Position numbers and translations under genes: made by a program
DNA from: Saccharothrix syringae
GTDB taxonomy: Bacteria > Actinomycetota > Actinomycetes > Mycobacteriales > Pseudonocardiaceae
Length of the DNA: 64,000 nucleotides
Assembly (NCBI RefSeq): GCF_009498035.1
Contig: NZ_CP034550.1
Location: 3,720,001 to 3,784,000, forward strand
Reading direction: 5' to 3'
Shown here: one piece after another, positions 17,531 through 25,492 of the stretch
Numbering within the stretch: position 1 is the stretch's first letter
Layout: every line of letters begins with the position of its first letter
Notes under the pieces: model-generated
The model's database searches: none
What the model saw: only the letters and a program-made list of their open reading frames with translations
What the model was told of the DNA's origin: nothing

Positions 17531-17552
17531 TTACACCATTACAACGATTACA
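17531..17552 (+). repeat. three TTACA direct repeats upstream of the LysR gene
   Basis: TTACA occurs at 17531, 17539 and 17548 in an AT-rich pocket within the 59-base MFS-LysR gap. It may be a regulator binding site or a promoter for the LysR gene. Confidence 0.35.
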
Positions 17553-17579
17553 GGGAGTGGATCGCAGGAGCGGGAGCCG

Positions 17580-18539
17580 ATGACCCTTCGCCAGTACGAG
17601 TACGCCCTGGCCGTTGCCGAGCAGGGCTCGGTGACGGCGGCGGCGGAGCTGCTGCACGTCGCCCAACCGTCGGTGTCCCAGCAGATCCGCGGCCTGGAGC
17701 GGGAGCTGGGCGTGCAGCTGTTCGCCCGCACGCCGACCGGGCTGGTGCCCACCGTGGTGGGCCGCGCGTTCCTGCGGGAGGCGGAGGTCGCGGTGAACGC
17801 GGCGCGGCGGGCGCGGGCGACCGCGCGGGCCGGTGCCGACGAGCTGGTGGGCGAGCTGCTGGTCGCGGCGCAGCTGGGCCTGGGCACGCGGCAGTTGCCG
17901 AGCGCGCTGGCCGCGCTGCGCCGCCGCTTCCCGCGGCTGGAGGTGACCGTCTTCGAGGAGCCGAACCCGGCCGAGCTGGAGCGGCTGGGGCGTCGGGGCG
18001 TGCTGGACCTGGTGCTGGTGGCCGCGCCCTGCGACGAGGGCGCGGCCGAGGCCCACCACCTCGGTGACGAGGAGTTCGTGGTGGTGCTGGGCGAGGGGCA
18101 CCGGCTGCTCGCCGCGGACCTGGTCGGCCTGCGCGAGCTGGAGGGGGAGCCGTGGGTGCGGTTCGACCGCGACAGCGCGCTCGACGGCGTGCTGCGCGAC
18201 GTGCTGCGGGACCACGGGCTGGCCCCCACCACGGCCGCCCGCGTGTCCCAGGCGGCGACGGCCGTGCGCTGGGCCGCCCACGGGCTGGGGGTGACGCTCG
18301 TCCCGGCCTCCGCGGTGCCCGACGGCTACGAGCACCTGGCGCGGCCGGTGTTCCCGGTGGTGTCCCAGCCCGTCGTCGCCGCGGTCCGGCGCGGCGCGGG
18401 CCCGGCGGAGACGGCGCTGCTCGAACTCCTGCGCCGGGAGACCTGGCACAGCGCGGCGGCCTTCGCGCCGGCGCCCGGCGGACCGGCCCGGAGCCGGGTG
18501 GCGCCCCCGTCCACGACGAACCCGGCGCCGGTGGTGTAG
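17580..18539 (+). CDS. LysR family transcriptional regulator
   Basis: 319 residues. Residues 1-60 carry the LysR winged HTH (TLRQYEYALAVAEQGSVTAA, then HVAQPSVSQQIRGLERELG), followed by a substrate-binding domain with two Rossmann-like lobes (HHLGDEEFVVVLGEGH, AHGLGVTLVPASAV). The ligand is unknown. ATG 17580 follows CGGGAG by a short spacer. LysR proteins usually control a divergent neighbour, but here the gene lies tail-in-line after the MFS gene, so the target may be its own promoter, the MFS gene or the class V aminotransferase. The gene converges on the SDR gene with 97 bases between. Confidence 0.82.
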   Translation: MTLRQYEYALAVAEQGSVTAAAELLHVAQPSVSQQIRGLERELGVQLFARTPTGLVPTVVGRAFLREAEVAVNAARRARATARAGADELVGELLVAAQLGLGTRQLPSALAALRRRFPRLEVTVFEEPNPAELERLGRRGVLDLVLVAAPCDEGAAEAHHLGDEEFVVVLGEGHRLLAADLVGLRELEGEPWVRFDRDSALDGVLRDVLRDHGLAPTTAARVSQAATAVRWAAHGLGVTLVPASAVPDGYEHLARPVFPVVSQPVVAAVRRGAGPAETALLELLRRETWHSAAAFAPAPGGPARSRVAPPSTTNPAPVV

Positions 18540-18636
18540 TCCCGAAGGCGGGGACGCGGCCGCGATCGGTCGGGGATGCCGCCCGGGGTCGTCCCCGGCA
18601 CGCGCCCACGCCGGGATTCCCCGATCCCGTTCCTCG

Positions 18637-19398
18637 TCACCTGGGGAATTCGCCACCGTCGACGACGAGGTTGCTCCCGGTCAACCAGGCCGCCCGGTCG
18701 GACACCAGGAACAGCACCGCGTGGGCGATGTCGTCGGGACGGCCCTCGCGCCCCAGCGGCACGGCGGCGGTGGCGCCCTCGCCCGCTGCCGCGCCCAGGC
18801 GCGCCCACTGCTCCCGCGTCGCCTCGCCGCCGGGGGTGGCGACCCGGCCGGGGGTCACGGTGTTGACCCGCACCCCGAACGGCGCCAGTTCGAGGGCCAG
18901 CCCGCGGCTGTAGTTCTCCAGCGCCGCCTTCGCCGCCGTGTAGTGCAGGAACGGTCCCAGCGGCGTGCGGACCGCGGCCGAGGAGACGTGCACGACCACC
19001 CCCGAACGCCGCTCCTTCATGCCCGGCACCAGCAGCGAGTCCAGCCGCACCGACGCCAGGTAGTTCAGGTCCAGCGCCTCCTGCCACTCCTCGTCGGGGA
19101 TGGCCGAGCTGTTCGCGAACGGCCGCGCCCCGCCCGCGTTGTGCACCAGCACGTCCACCCCGCCCAGCACCTCCCGCGCGGCCGCGGCCAGCGCCTCCGC
19201 CCCGGCCCGCGTCCGCACGTCGGCCTCCGCGAAGGCGGCCCCCTCCGGCACCGCGCCCGCCGACCTGGCGGTCGTGAGCACGTCGGCGCCCGCGTCCAGG
19301 AGCCGTCGCACGACGGCCGCCCCGATTCCGCGCGAACCGCCCGTGACCACGGCCCGCTTCCCCTTCAGCACCGGCGTTCCCGATTCATTCCCGATCAT
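18637..19398 (-). CDS. SDR family oxidoreductase
   Basis: A 253-residue classical short-chain dehydrogenase. The NAD(P)-binding motif is TGGSRGIG (19-26), the HNAG motif is at 86-89, and the catalytic set is N112, S139, Y153 and K157 (YTAAK). An Arg in the first loop (TARS) suggests a preference for NADP. Substrate is unknown. The ATG at 19398 has no close ribosome site; GAGGGGA is about 16 bases away, and a GTG at about 19371 (VLKGKRAVV) is an alternative start. A perfect palindrome (19511-19531) lies in its upstream region. Confidence 0.8.
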   Translation of the reverse strand: MIGNESGTPVLKGKRAVVTGGSRGIGAAVVRRLLDAGADVLTTARSAGAVPEGAAFAEADVRTRAGAEALAAAAREVLGGVDVLVHNAGGARPFANSSAIPDEEWQEALDLNYLASVRLDSLLVPGMKERRSGVVVHVSSAAVRTPLGPFLHYTAAKAALENYSRGLALELAPFGVRVNTVTPGRVATPGGEATREQWARLGAAAGEGATAAVPLGREGRPDDIAHAVLFLVSDRAAWLTGSNLVVDGGEFPR

Positions 19399-19510
19399 GG
19401 TCGTGCCACTGTTCCCCTCGGGTTTTCCGCATATCGCGGCAGGCTTTCTTCGAGCTCTGCCACGCTATGTCCGGAAAAGAACGCAAGGCAAAGACGAAAT
19501 GTCAGCAGGC

Positions 19511-19531
19511 GCCATAGGAGGTTCCTATGGC
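19511..19531. promoter_or_regulatory. perfect 9-bp inverted repeat upstream of the SDR gene
   Basis: GCCATAGGA-GGT-TCCTATGGC, with 9-bp arms and a 3-base spacer, about 113 bases before the SDR start on the minus strand. It reads as a dimeric regulator operator; the cognate protein is not known. Confidence 0.5.
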
Positions 19532-19578
19532 CCCCGGTCCCGCCCGGGGAGTCCGACGGCTGACCGGGGTGCCCTTTT

Positions 19579-19596
19579 CCTGTGAGCGCTAACAGG
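19579..19596. promoter_or_regulatory. LacI-type operator, distal copy
   Basis: CCTGTGAGCGCTAACAGG, centred on GCGC-type AGCGCT as in LacI/PurR-family sites. Its 14-base core is the exact reverse complement of the core at 19790-19803, 209 bases downstream. Confidence 0.6.
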
Positions 19597-19764
19597 TCGA
19601 CGTGACCGCCACCGGGTGGAACGCGAATCGTTGGATGCCGTGGCGAGGGTAGCGGCCCCTTGGCGGTGCAGTGGCCTGTCCCGCGCGACGGTGCCGAGGT
19701 CCGGCAGTGGGCGTGCCGAGGGCTGGCGGCCCGGCAGTGGGTCGTCGGATCGCCCTGCCCGCTG

Positions 19765-19793
19765 TTGTGCCCTCGGCGCCAGCGCGATATGTT
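19765..19793 (+). promoter_or_regulatory. promoter of the arabinofuranosidase gene
   Basis: TTGTGC (19765-19770), 17-base spacer, TATGTT (19788-19793). The -10 element lies inside the proximal LacI-type operator, so repressor binding would block it. The distance to the ATG at 19865 is about 70 bases. Confidence 0.55.
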
Positions 19794-19804
19794 AGCGCTC
19801 ACAT
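19789..19804. promoter_or_regulatory. LacI-type operator, promoter-proximal copy
   Basis: ATGTTAGCGCTCACAT overlaps the -10 box of the GH54 gene promoter. Sites of form TGTTAGCGCTNACA are bound by LacI-family sugar regulators in actinobacteria (family knowledge). No LacI gene is in the window. Confidence 0.65.
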
Positions 19805-19864
19805 CGCCGCTCATCGACAGCTCTTCGCACTAGGCACATGCCGATGCAACGAAAGAGGTCGACG

Positions 19865-21400
19865 ATGGCACAACAGCCGAGTCCCGTCCGGGTGCTCATC
19901 GCGGTGGGCGCGGTCGTGACGGGCGTGCTCGCCGGTGGCGGGACGTCGCAGGCCGCCCCGCAGGGGCCGTGCGACATCTACGCGGCCGGCGGCACCCCGT
20001 GCGTGGCCGCGCACAGCACCACCAGGGCCCTCTACGGCTCCTACAACGGCCCGCTCTACCAGGTCAGGCGCTCGTCGGACGGCGCGACGCGCGACATCGG
20101 GCCGTTGAGCGCGGGCGGGGTCGCCGACGCCGCGGCGCAGGACTCGTTCTGCGCCGGGACCACCTGCCTCATCACGACCATCCACGACCAGTCCGGGCGG
20201 AACAACCGCCTCACCCAGGCCCCGCCCGGCGCGTTCCGGGGCCCGGCCGCGGGCGGCTACGACAACCTCGCCGTCGCCACCGCCGCGCCGATCACCGTGG
20301 GCGGGCACAAGGCGTACGGCGTCTACGTCGCGCCCGGCACCGGTTACCGCAACAACAACACCAACGGCGTCGCCGGTGGCGACCAGCCCGAGGGCATGTA
20401 CGCGATCTTCGACGGCACGCACTACAACGGCGGTTGCTGCTTCGACTACGGCAACGCCGAGCGCAACAGCCGCGACAACGGCAACGGCACCATGGAGGCC
20501 CTCTACTTCGGCAACAACACCGTCTGGGGCCGCGGCACGGGCAACGGCCCGTGGATCATGGCGGACCTGGAGAACGGCCTGTTCTCCGGCGTGAACCGCG
20601 GCTACAACGCCAACGACCCGACCATCGGCCACCGCTTCCTGACCGCCGTGCTCAAGGGCGAGTCGAACCACTGGTCGCTGCGCGGCGGCGACGCCCGGTC
20701 CGGTGGCCTGTCGACGTTCTACAACGGCCCGCGCCCCAACGCGCCGGGCTACCACCCGATGAGGAAGGAGGGCGCCATCATCCTGGGCACCGGCGGTGAC
20801 AACAGCATCGGCGCCCGCGGCACGTTCTACGAGGGCGTCATGACCTCCGGCTACCCGTCGGACGCCACCGAGAACGCCGTCCAGGCCAACATCACCGCCG
20901 CCGGCTACGGGCTCGCCGCGGTCGGCGGGCCGGCGCCCGGCTCGACCGTCTCGCTGCGCGCCACCACGGCGTGCTGCACCGACCGCTACGTCCACCACAC
21001 CGGCACCACCGTGGACACCGCGGTCGTCACCGGCTCCAGCGCCGCCGCGGAGAAGGGCAACGCCTCCTGGACCGCGCGGACCGGCCTGGCCGACGCCTCG
21101 TGCCTGTCGTTCGAGTCCGTGAACACCCCGGGGCAGTACCTGCGGCACCAGGCGTACCAGCTCCGCCTCGGCGGCAACGACGGCAGCGCGCTGTTCGCCC
21201 AGGACGCCACCTTCTGCCCGGAGCCCGGCCGCAACGGGCAGGGCATCTCGCTGAGGTCGGGCAACTACCCCGACCGCTACGTCCGCCACTTCGACAACCT
21301 CGTCTACATCGCCAACAGCAGCGGCTCGAACGCCTTCGACAACCCCAACGCCTACGCCGACGACGTGAGCTGGGTCGTCAGCGCGCCCTGGGCTTCCTGA
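19865..21400 (+). CDS. abfB: secreted alpha-L-arabinofuranosidase B (GH54 + CBM42)
   Basis: A 511-residue secreted enzyme that removes arabinofuranosyl side chains from arabinan and arabinoxylan. Signal peptide at residues 1-30 with an AQAA-type (TSQAAP) cleavage. The GH54 catalytic domain (about 33-355) keeps the nucleophile E211 in NGTMEALYFGN, the acid/base D312 in GTGGDNSIGARGTF, and the vicinal Cys pair C191-C192. The CBM42 (AbfB) domain at about 368-508 shows repeated RYVHH/QYLRH/RYVRH beta-trefoil motifs that bind arabinose side chains. ATG 19865 has AAGAGG 7 bases upstream; earlier ATGs at 19838 and 19844 lack one. Control by a LacI-type repressor at two operators is indicated. Converges on a CE12-like esterase. 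Confidence 0.9.
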   Translation: MAQQPSPVRVLIAVGAVVTGVLAGGGTSQAAPQGPCDIYAAGGTPCVAAHSTTRALYGSYNGPLYQVRRSSDGATRDIGPLSAGGVADAAAQDSFCAGTTCLITTIHDQSGRNNRLTQAPPGAFRGPAAGGYDNLAVATAAPITVGGHKAYGVYVAPGTGYRNNNTNGVAGGDQPEGMYAIFDGTHYNGGCCFDYGNAERNSRDNGNGTMEALYFGNNTVWGRGTGNGPWIMADLENGLFSGVNRGYNANDPTIGHRFLTAVLKGESNHWSLRGGDARSGGLSTFYNGPRPNAPGYHPMRKEGAIILGTGGDNSIGARGTFYEGVMTSGYPSDATENAVQANITAAGYGLAAVGGPAPGSTVSLRATTACCTDRYVHHTGTTVDTAVVTGSSAAAEKGNASWTARTGLADASCLSFESVNTPGQYLRHQAYQLRLGGNDGSALFAQDATFCPEPGRNGQGISLRSGNYPDRYVRHFDNLVYIANSSGSNAFDNPNAYADDVSWVVSAPWAS

Positions 21401-21406
21401 CGGCGC

Positions 21407-21442
21407 CCGTGCGCCACGTCCTGCGCAGGACGTGGCGCACGG
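21407..21442. terminator. 36-nt perfect palindrome, bidirectional terminator
   Basis: Arms of 18 bp with no mismatch, centred between 21424 and 21425 (core CGTCCTGC-GCAGGACG). It lies 6 bases after the arabinofuranosidase gene and 25 bases before the end of the convergent esterase gene. Confidence 0.8.
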
Positions 21443-21466
21443 ACACCTCGACGAGGTCCGTCAGCG

Positions 21467-22324
21467 CTACCTGAGGTAGGCCGCGAGGCCGATGTTCTGC
21501 TCCCGCAGCGCCCTGGCGACGGTCTCGGCGATGCGGGCCGCGCCGGCGGCCTCGAAGTGGGTGTGGTCGTCGCAGAAGAAGGCGCCGACCGCGCCGCGGG
21601 TGTAGTCGCCGTCGTTGGGGCACAGGCCCAGGGAGTTGTAGAGGGCGACGCTGCGCTGGTGCAGGTCGATCACGGGCACCTGGTCGGCCTGCGCCTGGGC
21701 GGTGGTCTCGCCGACGAACCCGCGGTTGCCCACGGCGGTCGAGCCGGAGCAGCGGATCGAGGCCACGGGCGTGACGTAGACGGGCTTCACGCCGCGGGCC
21801 TTGGCCTCGCGGCCCATGGTGGCGAGCAGTTCGCGGTAGCGGGTGGTGCCGACGTGGCGGGGGCAGTTGCGGTCGCCGTCGTTGATGCCGAACTGGATGA
21901 TCAGCCAGTCGCCCGCCTGCATGCCGCCGGTGGCCAGCATGCCCGCCCAGCGCGAGGCGTAGGTGCGGGGGCTGACCACGCACTCGCCCGCCGCGTCCGT
22001 GGTGGTCTTGACGTTGGACTCGTAGAGCCAGGTCTGGATGCTGCGCCCGCCCACGGCGTTGTTGACCACGGTGACGTCGTCGGTGAACAGCCGGTCGAAC
22101 TCGCGGCCCCAGCCGACCGGGCACGTGCTGCCGCCGTTGGCCATGGTGGAGTCACCCGCCAGCCAGACCTTGAACGGCGCGGCCGCGGTCCCCGGGCCCG
22201 CCCCGGTCCGCGGTGCGGCGCACGGCGCGGGCGCGGGTGCCGCGCTCGCCGGCACCACCACTGCCGCCAGCGCGGCGAACGCGGCCGCCACGACCGCCAA
22301 CCTGCTCGGTGCGGAAATCCTCAT
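21467..22324 (-). CDS. secreted rhamnogalacturonan acetylesterase-like SGNH hydrolase (CE12)
   Basis: A 285-residue secreted esterase. Signal peptide at 1-29 (SRLAVVAAAFAALAAVVVP, cleavage near ASAAP). The SGNH blocks are clear: block I GDST with nucleophile S59, block II G92 in NNAVGGRS, block III GIND with N148, and block V DDHTHF with D253 and H256. The order and the TMANGG and PVGWG stretches match CE12 enzymes that deacetylate pectin rhamnogalacturonan. ATG 22324 follows GGGAGGA closely. With the GH54 enzyme and the CE2-like esterase it forms a small pectin/hemicellulose-processing group. Confidence 0.82.
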   Translation of the reverse strand: MRISAPSRLAVVAAAFAALAAVVVPASAAPAPAPCAAPRTGAGPGTAAAPFKVWLAGDSTMANGGSTCPVGWGREFDRLFTDDVTVVNNAVGGRSIQTWLYESNVKTTTDAAGECVVSPRTYASRWAGMLATGGMQAGDWLIIQFGINDGDRNCPRHVGTTRYRELLATMGREAKARGVKPVYVTPVASIRCSGSTAVGNRGFVGETTAQAQADQVPVIDLHQRSVALYNSLGLCPNDGDYTRGAVGAFFCDDHTHFEAAGAARIAETVARALREQNIGLAAYLR

Positions 22325-22564
22325 CGATCCTCCCTGCGTTTGGGCGGGATTCGGGCGTCAGCGGACCCGGGCCGGTCGGATGACGCGCAACCGGACGGCC
22401 TCGTCCGGCACCGCATCCGATGTCGCGGTCGCGCCGTATTCGGGGAAGTGGGGTTGTCGCCCGCCTCGCGCGTCAGGTGGAGCCGCTCGGACCCCGTGGT
22501 GCCGAGGGCCGTGAGGGTGCCCGCGGCGAGCGCCGGGGCGGCCTTGGGCGTGGTGGGGGGCGGC

Positions 22565-23764
22565 TCAGCCGGTGGTGTTGAGGGCCGAGGACAGGAGCGG
22601 GGCCAGGCGGTCGGCGATCTTGCGGTGGCCCTGGTCGTTGGGGTGGACGTTGTCGGTCGTGTCCGTGGCCTCGACGATCCACCCGGTGGTGTCGACGAAT
22701 GACACCTTCGGGTCGTTGACGGCCCGCACGGCGGCCTGCGTCTCGGCGATGAAGCGCTTGCGGAAGGTCTGCAACGCCAGGATCGTGGCGTTCGGGTACT
22801 TCTCCCGCGCGCGGCGGATCAGGGTGACGTAGGCGCTCTGGAACTGCGCCCCGGTGACGCCGTGCCCGACGTCGTTGGTGCCCAGGTTGATCACCACGGC
22901 GTCGGCGCGGTAGCGGGAGAAGTCCCAGTTCGCCGCGTTGTCCTGCAACCCCGTGCGCAGGAACCGGTCGCTCATGCCGATGCACCCGTCGGCCGCCGGG
23001 ACCAGGCACGCGCCGCCCACCGCGATCTGGGTGTGCGCCGCGCCCAGGCGCTCGCCCGCCAGCCAGCCGTAGGCGGTCAGCGCCTGCTTGGACGACTGCT
23101 GGCCCACCGTGATGGAGTCGCCGACGAACTCGACCAGCTTCGCCGGCACGGGCGGGGCGAACGTGCCCGCGCCGGCGTCGAGCTGGATGCCCCGGTAGAC
23201 CGCGTCACCCCGGTACGAGCCCGCGATCGGCCGGTAGGACACGCGCAGCGTGTGGTTGCCCGCCGCCAGCGGGGTCGGCGTGAGGTCCACCGTGCCGCTG
23301 CGGTTGACGTAGGACACGTCCGGGCCGCCGTCGATGCTCGCGTAGAAGTCGATCGCGTTGCGCTGCTTGAGCTTCACCGTGCGGCCGGTGAAGCCGACCA
23401 CCAGGTAGGCGCCCGCCCACTCCGAGACGTGCGCGGCGGGGTCGGCGGTGTTCCACCGGCCGAAGAACTTCACGTTCGGGTCGGTGGGCGAGCCGTTGCC
23501 GGCCGGTGCGCTGGTGCCCGGCCGCACGATCTGCCACTGCCGGTCGGTGCCGGGATTGGCGTCGTACCGGGAGATCCGCGCGCCGTCGGCGGCGGACCGG
23601 ACCCGCACGGCCTTGCCGCTGTGCCGGGCCACCGGCACGTAGGTGGCCGCGGTGTCCGCGGTCGCGGCGCGGGCCGGTGTGGCGGTCGGCGTGAGCGCGC
23701 CGACCACGACCATCACGAGCACCAGTGCCGACCGCACGACCGCAGCGCATGACGACGATGTCAC
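22565..23764 (-). CDS. secreted CE2-like SGNH/GDSL esterase with partial ricin-type segment
   Basis: 399 residues from GTG 23764 (AAAGG 7 bases upstream). Signal peptide to about residue 33 (ATPARAA). Residues 42-82 (VARHSGKAVRVRSAADGARI to DRQWQIV) look like a single ricin-B repeat, too short for a full trefoil. A jelly-roll (98-205; KFFGRWNTADPAAHVSEWAG) and SGNH domain with GDSIT (S217), GTND (N297) and DNVHPND (H374) match CE2 acetyl esterases, which remove acetyl groups from xylan or glucomannan. The lower-strand frame continues to 23899, but without a ribosome site. Confidence 0.82.
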   Translation of the reverse strand: MTSSSCAAVVRSALVLVMVVVGALTPTATPARAATADTAATYVPVARHSGKAVRVRSAADGARISRYDANPGTDRQWQIVRPGTSAPAGNGSPTDPNVKFFGRWNTADPAAHVSEWAGAYLVVGFTGRTVKLKQRNAIDFYASIDGGPDVSYVNRSGTVDLTPTPLAAGNHTLRVSYRPIAGSYRGDAVYRGIQLDAGAGTFAPPVPAKLVEFVGDSITVGQQSSKQALTAYGWLAGERLGAAHTQIAVGGACLVPAADGCIGMSDRFLRTGLQDNAANWDFSRYRADAVVINLGTNDVGHGVTGAQFQSAYVTLIRRAREKYPNATILALQTFRKRFIAETQAAVRAVNDPKVSFVDTTGWIVEATDTTDNVHPNDQGHRKIADRLAPLLSSALNTTG

Positions 23765-23947
23765 GTGCGTGCCTTTCGCCTGAGGGGGTGCGGCGGCAGC
23801 ACCACCGGGTGGGAATCTCCTCGGCGAAATGGTTGCGATGCGCCTGTGCGCCGTCAATGGCCGTATCTCGTATGGGCGAATCCCCTCTCGCACGGGCAAA
23901 TGCCGCGGAGCGCCATTCGGGTGAGCCCGGTTTACCGGGGGGCCCGC

Positions 23948-24715
23948 TCACGTGGTGATGCCGTCGGGCTCCGGGTTCACCGCGATGCGGTACCGGGCCA
24001 GCGCCTCGTCGAACTCCCCGCGTTCGTGCGCGGCCACCAGGTCGGCGGCGACGTCGCGGAGCTTGCGGTTGGCCCGCTGCGACGCGGTGCGCAACAGGGC
24101 GAAGCCGCCGTCGGTGTCGGTGTCGGCGTGCCGCATCAGCAGACCCTGGGCCAGGCCGATGGTGTGGCGGGTGCCCAGGGCCGTGGTCAGGTGCCGCACC
24201 ATCCGCCTGCTGCGGTGCAGCACCTCGATGTTGTCCAGCGCGACGCCGGCGTGCAGGGCGATCAGCAGGATGACGTCGTAGGAGTGGTCGTTGAACCGGT
24301 GCGGCTCGGCGGACAGCAGCACCACGGCCGCGGCGGGGGAGTGCTCGGTGGGCAGGGGGAGCACCAGGCAGCTGCGGTGGCCGCGCACGGCCAGGCGGGC
24401 GGCGAACAGCGGCCAGCGGCGGTCGTCCGCGGTGTCGCCCAGGCGGCGCGGCTCGCGGTGGCGCAACGCCTCGCGCACCGGGTCGCCGTCGGTGGAGGCG
24501 GGGTCGAGCGGCGGTGCCCCGGTGGCCGCCGCGACCTCGAAGCCGTCGTCCCGCGCGACCACGAGGAGGGCGAGGTCGCAGCCCGCGACGGCGCGGACCA
24601 GGTGGTCGGCGAAGCGGCGGGCGATCGCCTCGTGCTCCTCCTGCTCGACCAGCCGCGTCATCTCGGCCAGCTCGGAGGCCAGGCCCAGCGCGGTGACGTC
24701 CGGCTCGCGCGACAT
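23948..24715 (-). CDS. GAF and ANTAR domain regulator
   Basis: 255 residues from ATG 24715 (GAGGGG 7 bases upstream). A GAF domain at about 30-170 (DLALLVVARDDGFEVAAATG, SCLVLPLPTE) is followed by an ANTAR domain at about 180-240 with TIGLAQGLLMRHADTDTDGG and LRTASQRANRKLRDVAADLV. ANTAR proteins bind paired RNA hairpins and antiterminate transcription; such GAF-ANTAR proteins are common in actinobacteria. No target hairpin pair was identified nearby. Monocistronic and divergent from the GlsB-like gene. Confidence 0.8.
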   Translation of the reverse strand: MSREPDVTALGLASELAEMTRLVEQEEHEAIARRFADHLVRAVAGCDLALLVVARDDGFEVAAATGAPPLDPASTDGDPVREALRHREPRRLGDTADDRRWPLFAARLAVRGHRSCLVLPLPTEHSPAAAVVLLSAEPHRFNDHSYDVILLIALHAGVALDNIEVLHRSRRMVRHLTTALGTRHTIGLAQGLLMRHADTDTDGGFALLRTASQRANRKLRDVAADLVAAHERGEFDEALARYRIAVNPEPDGITT

Positions 24716-25184
24716 CGGTGCACCCCTCGACAAGTGGTACCCCGTGCGACGGCGGTGCGACGGGGTTCGGTCCTGGGCGCTGCCTGCTGAACACCCGTCA
24801 GCGGAGAAAGGTAACGCATGCCCCGGGTGGGTGACACCCGGGTGGCACCCGCCGAGCGGTACCGCGAGGAGCGGGGCCCGCTGCCCGTCCGGCGGGGGAG
24901 GGCGCGGTGTCGCGGTGCGGTTCGTCGCCCGGCGGCACCGCGCGGGCACCTCGCCGGCCACGGCCGACCCCTTCGGCCCGCCACTTCGCAAGAGGCGGTC
25001 GAACCGGCCGTGAACCGCGGGCAACCGGGCCGGGTACCGCGTTCCGGTGTGGAGGTACGCGTGAGGACGAACACCCGCAATTCGCGGTCAGTGGGTGTGA
25101 AATCCGTGCGAGGCGGGCATCCCGGTGTCGGCAGCGACCACGCCGCGTTGCAGAGACGGTGTGGCACGAGGACAAGGAAGCACT
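24716..25184. other. 469-base intergenic region, divergent promoters
   Basis: No convincing gene. It separates the GAF-ANTAR gene (minus) from the GlsB-like gene (plus). A candidate stress promoter (GTGT, 16 bases, GGGCAT) lies at 25095-25120. Open frames across it have no ribosome sites or known motifs. Confidence 0.5.
25095..25120 (+). promoter_or_regulatory. candidate SigB/SigF-type promoter
   Basis: GTGT (25095-25098), 16-base spacer, GGGCAT (25115-25120), one mismatch in each element from the actinobacterial stress-sigma form GTTT-N14-16-GGGTAT. It is 65 bases before the start of a stress-type membrane protein, which fits. Confidence 0.35.
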
Positions 25185-25457
25185 GTGGGCATCCTGGGTT
25201 GGATCGTTCTGGGTCTCATCGCCGGCGCCATCGCCAAGGCCGTCATGCCCGGCAAGGACCCCGGCGGCTTCGTCATCACGATGCTGCTGGGCATCGTGGG
25301 CGCCATCCTCGGCGGTTTCATCGGCCGCGCGCTCTTCGGCTCGGACATCGGCAGCTTCTTCGACCTGAGCACCTGGCTGCTGGCCATCCTCGGCTCGATC
25401 GTGGTGCTGGCCGTCTACCACCTGGTCACCAGCCGGGGCCACCGCGCCCACGGCTGA
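25185..25457 (+). CDS. GlsB/YeaQ/YmgE family membrane protein
   Basis: 90 residues, almost wholly three membrane helices with Gly-rich packing: GILGWIVLGLIAGAIAKAV, GGFVITMLLGIVGAILGGFIG and a final helix. This is the standard layout of GlsB/YeaQ/YmgE (transglycosylase-associated) stress proteins of the inner membrane, whose molecular role is unsettled. GTG 25185 has AAGGAAG 4-5 bases upstream. Convergent with the sigma factor gene. Confidence 0.85.
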   Translation: MGILGWIVLGLIAGAIAKAVMPGKDPGGFVITMLLGIVGAILGGFIGRALFGSDIGSFFDLSTWLLAILGSIVVLAVYHLVTSRGHRAHG

Positions 25458-25492
25458 CGCGACACCCGCTGAGCACTTTCGGGCCCGCCGGT

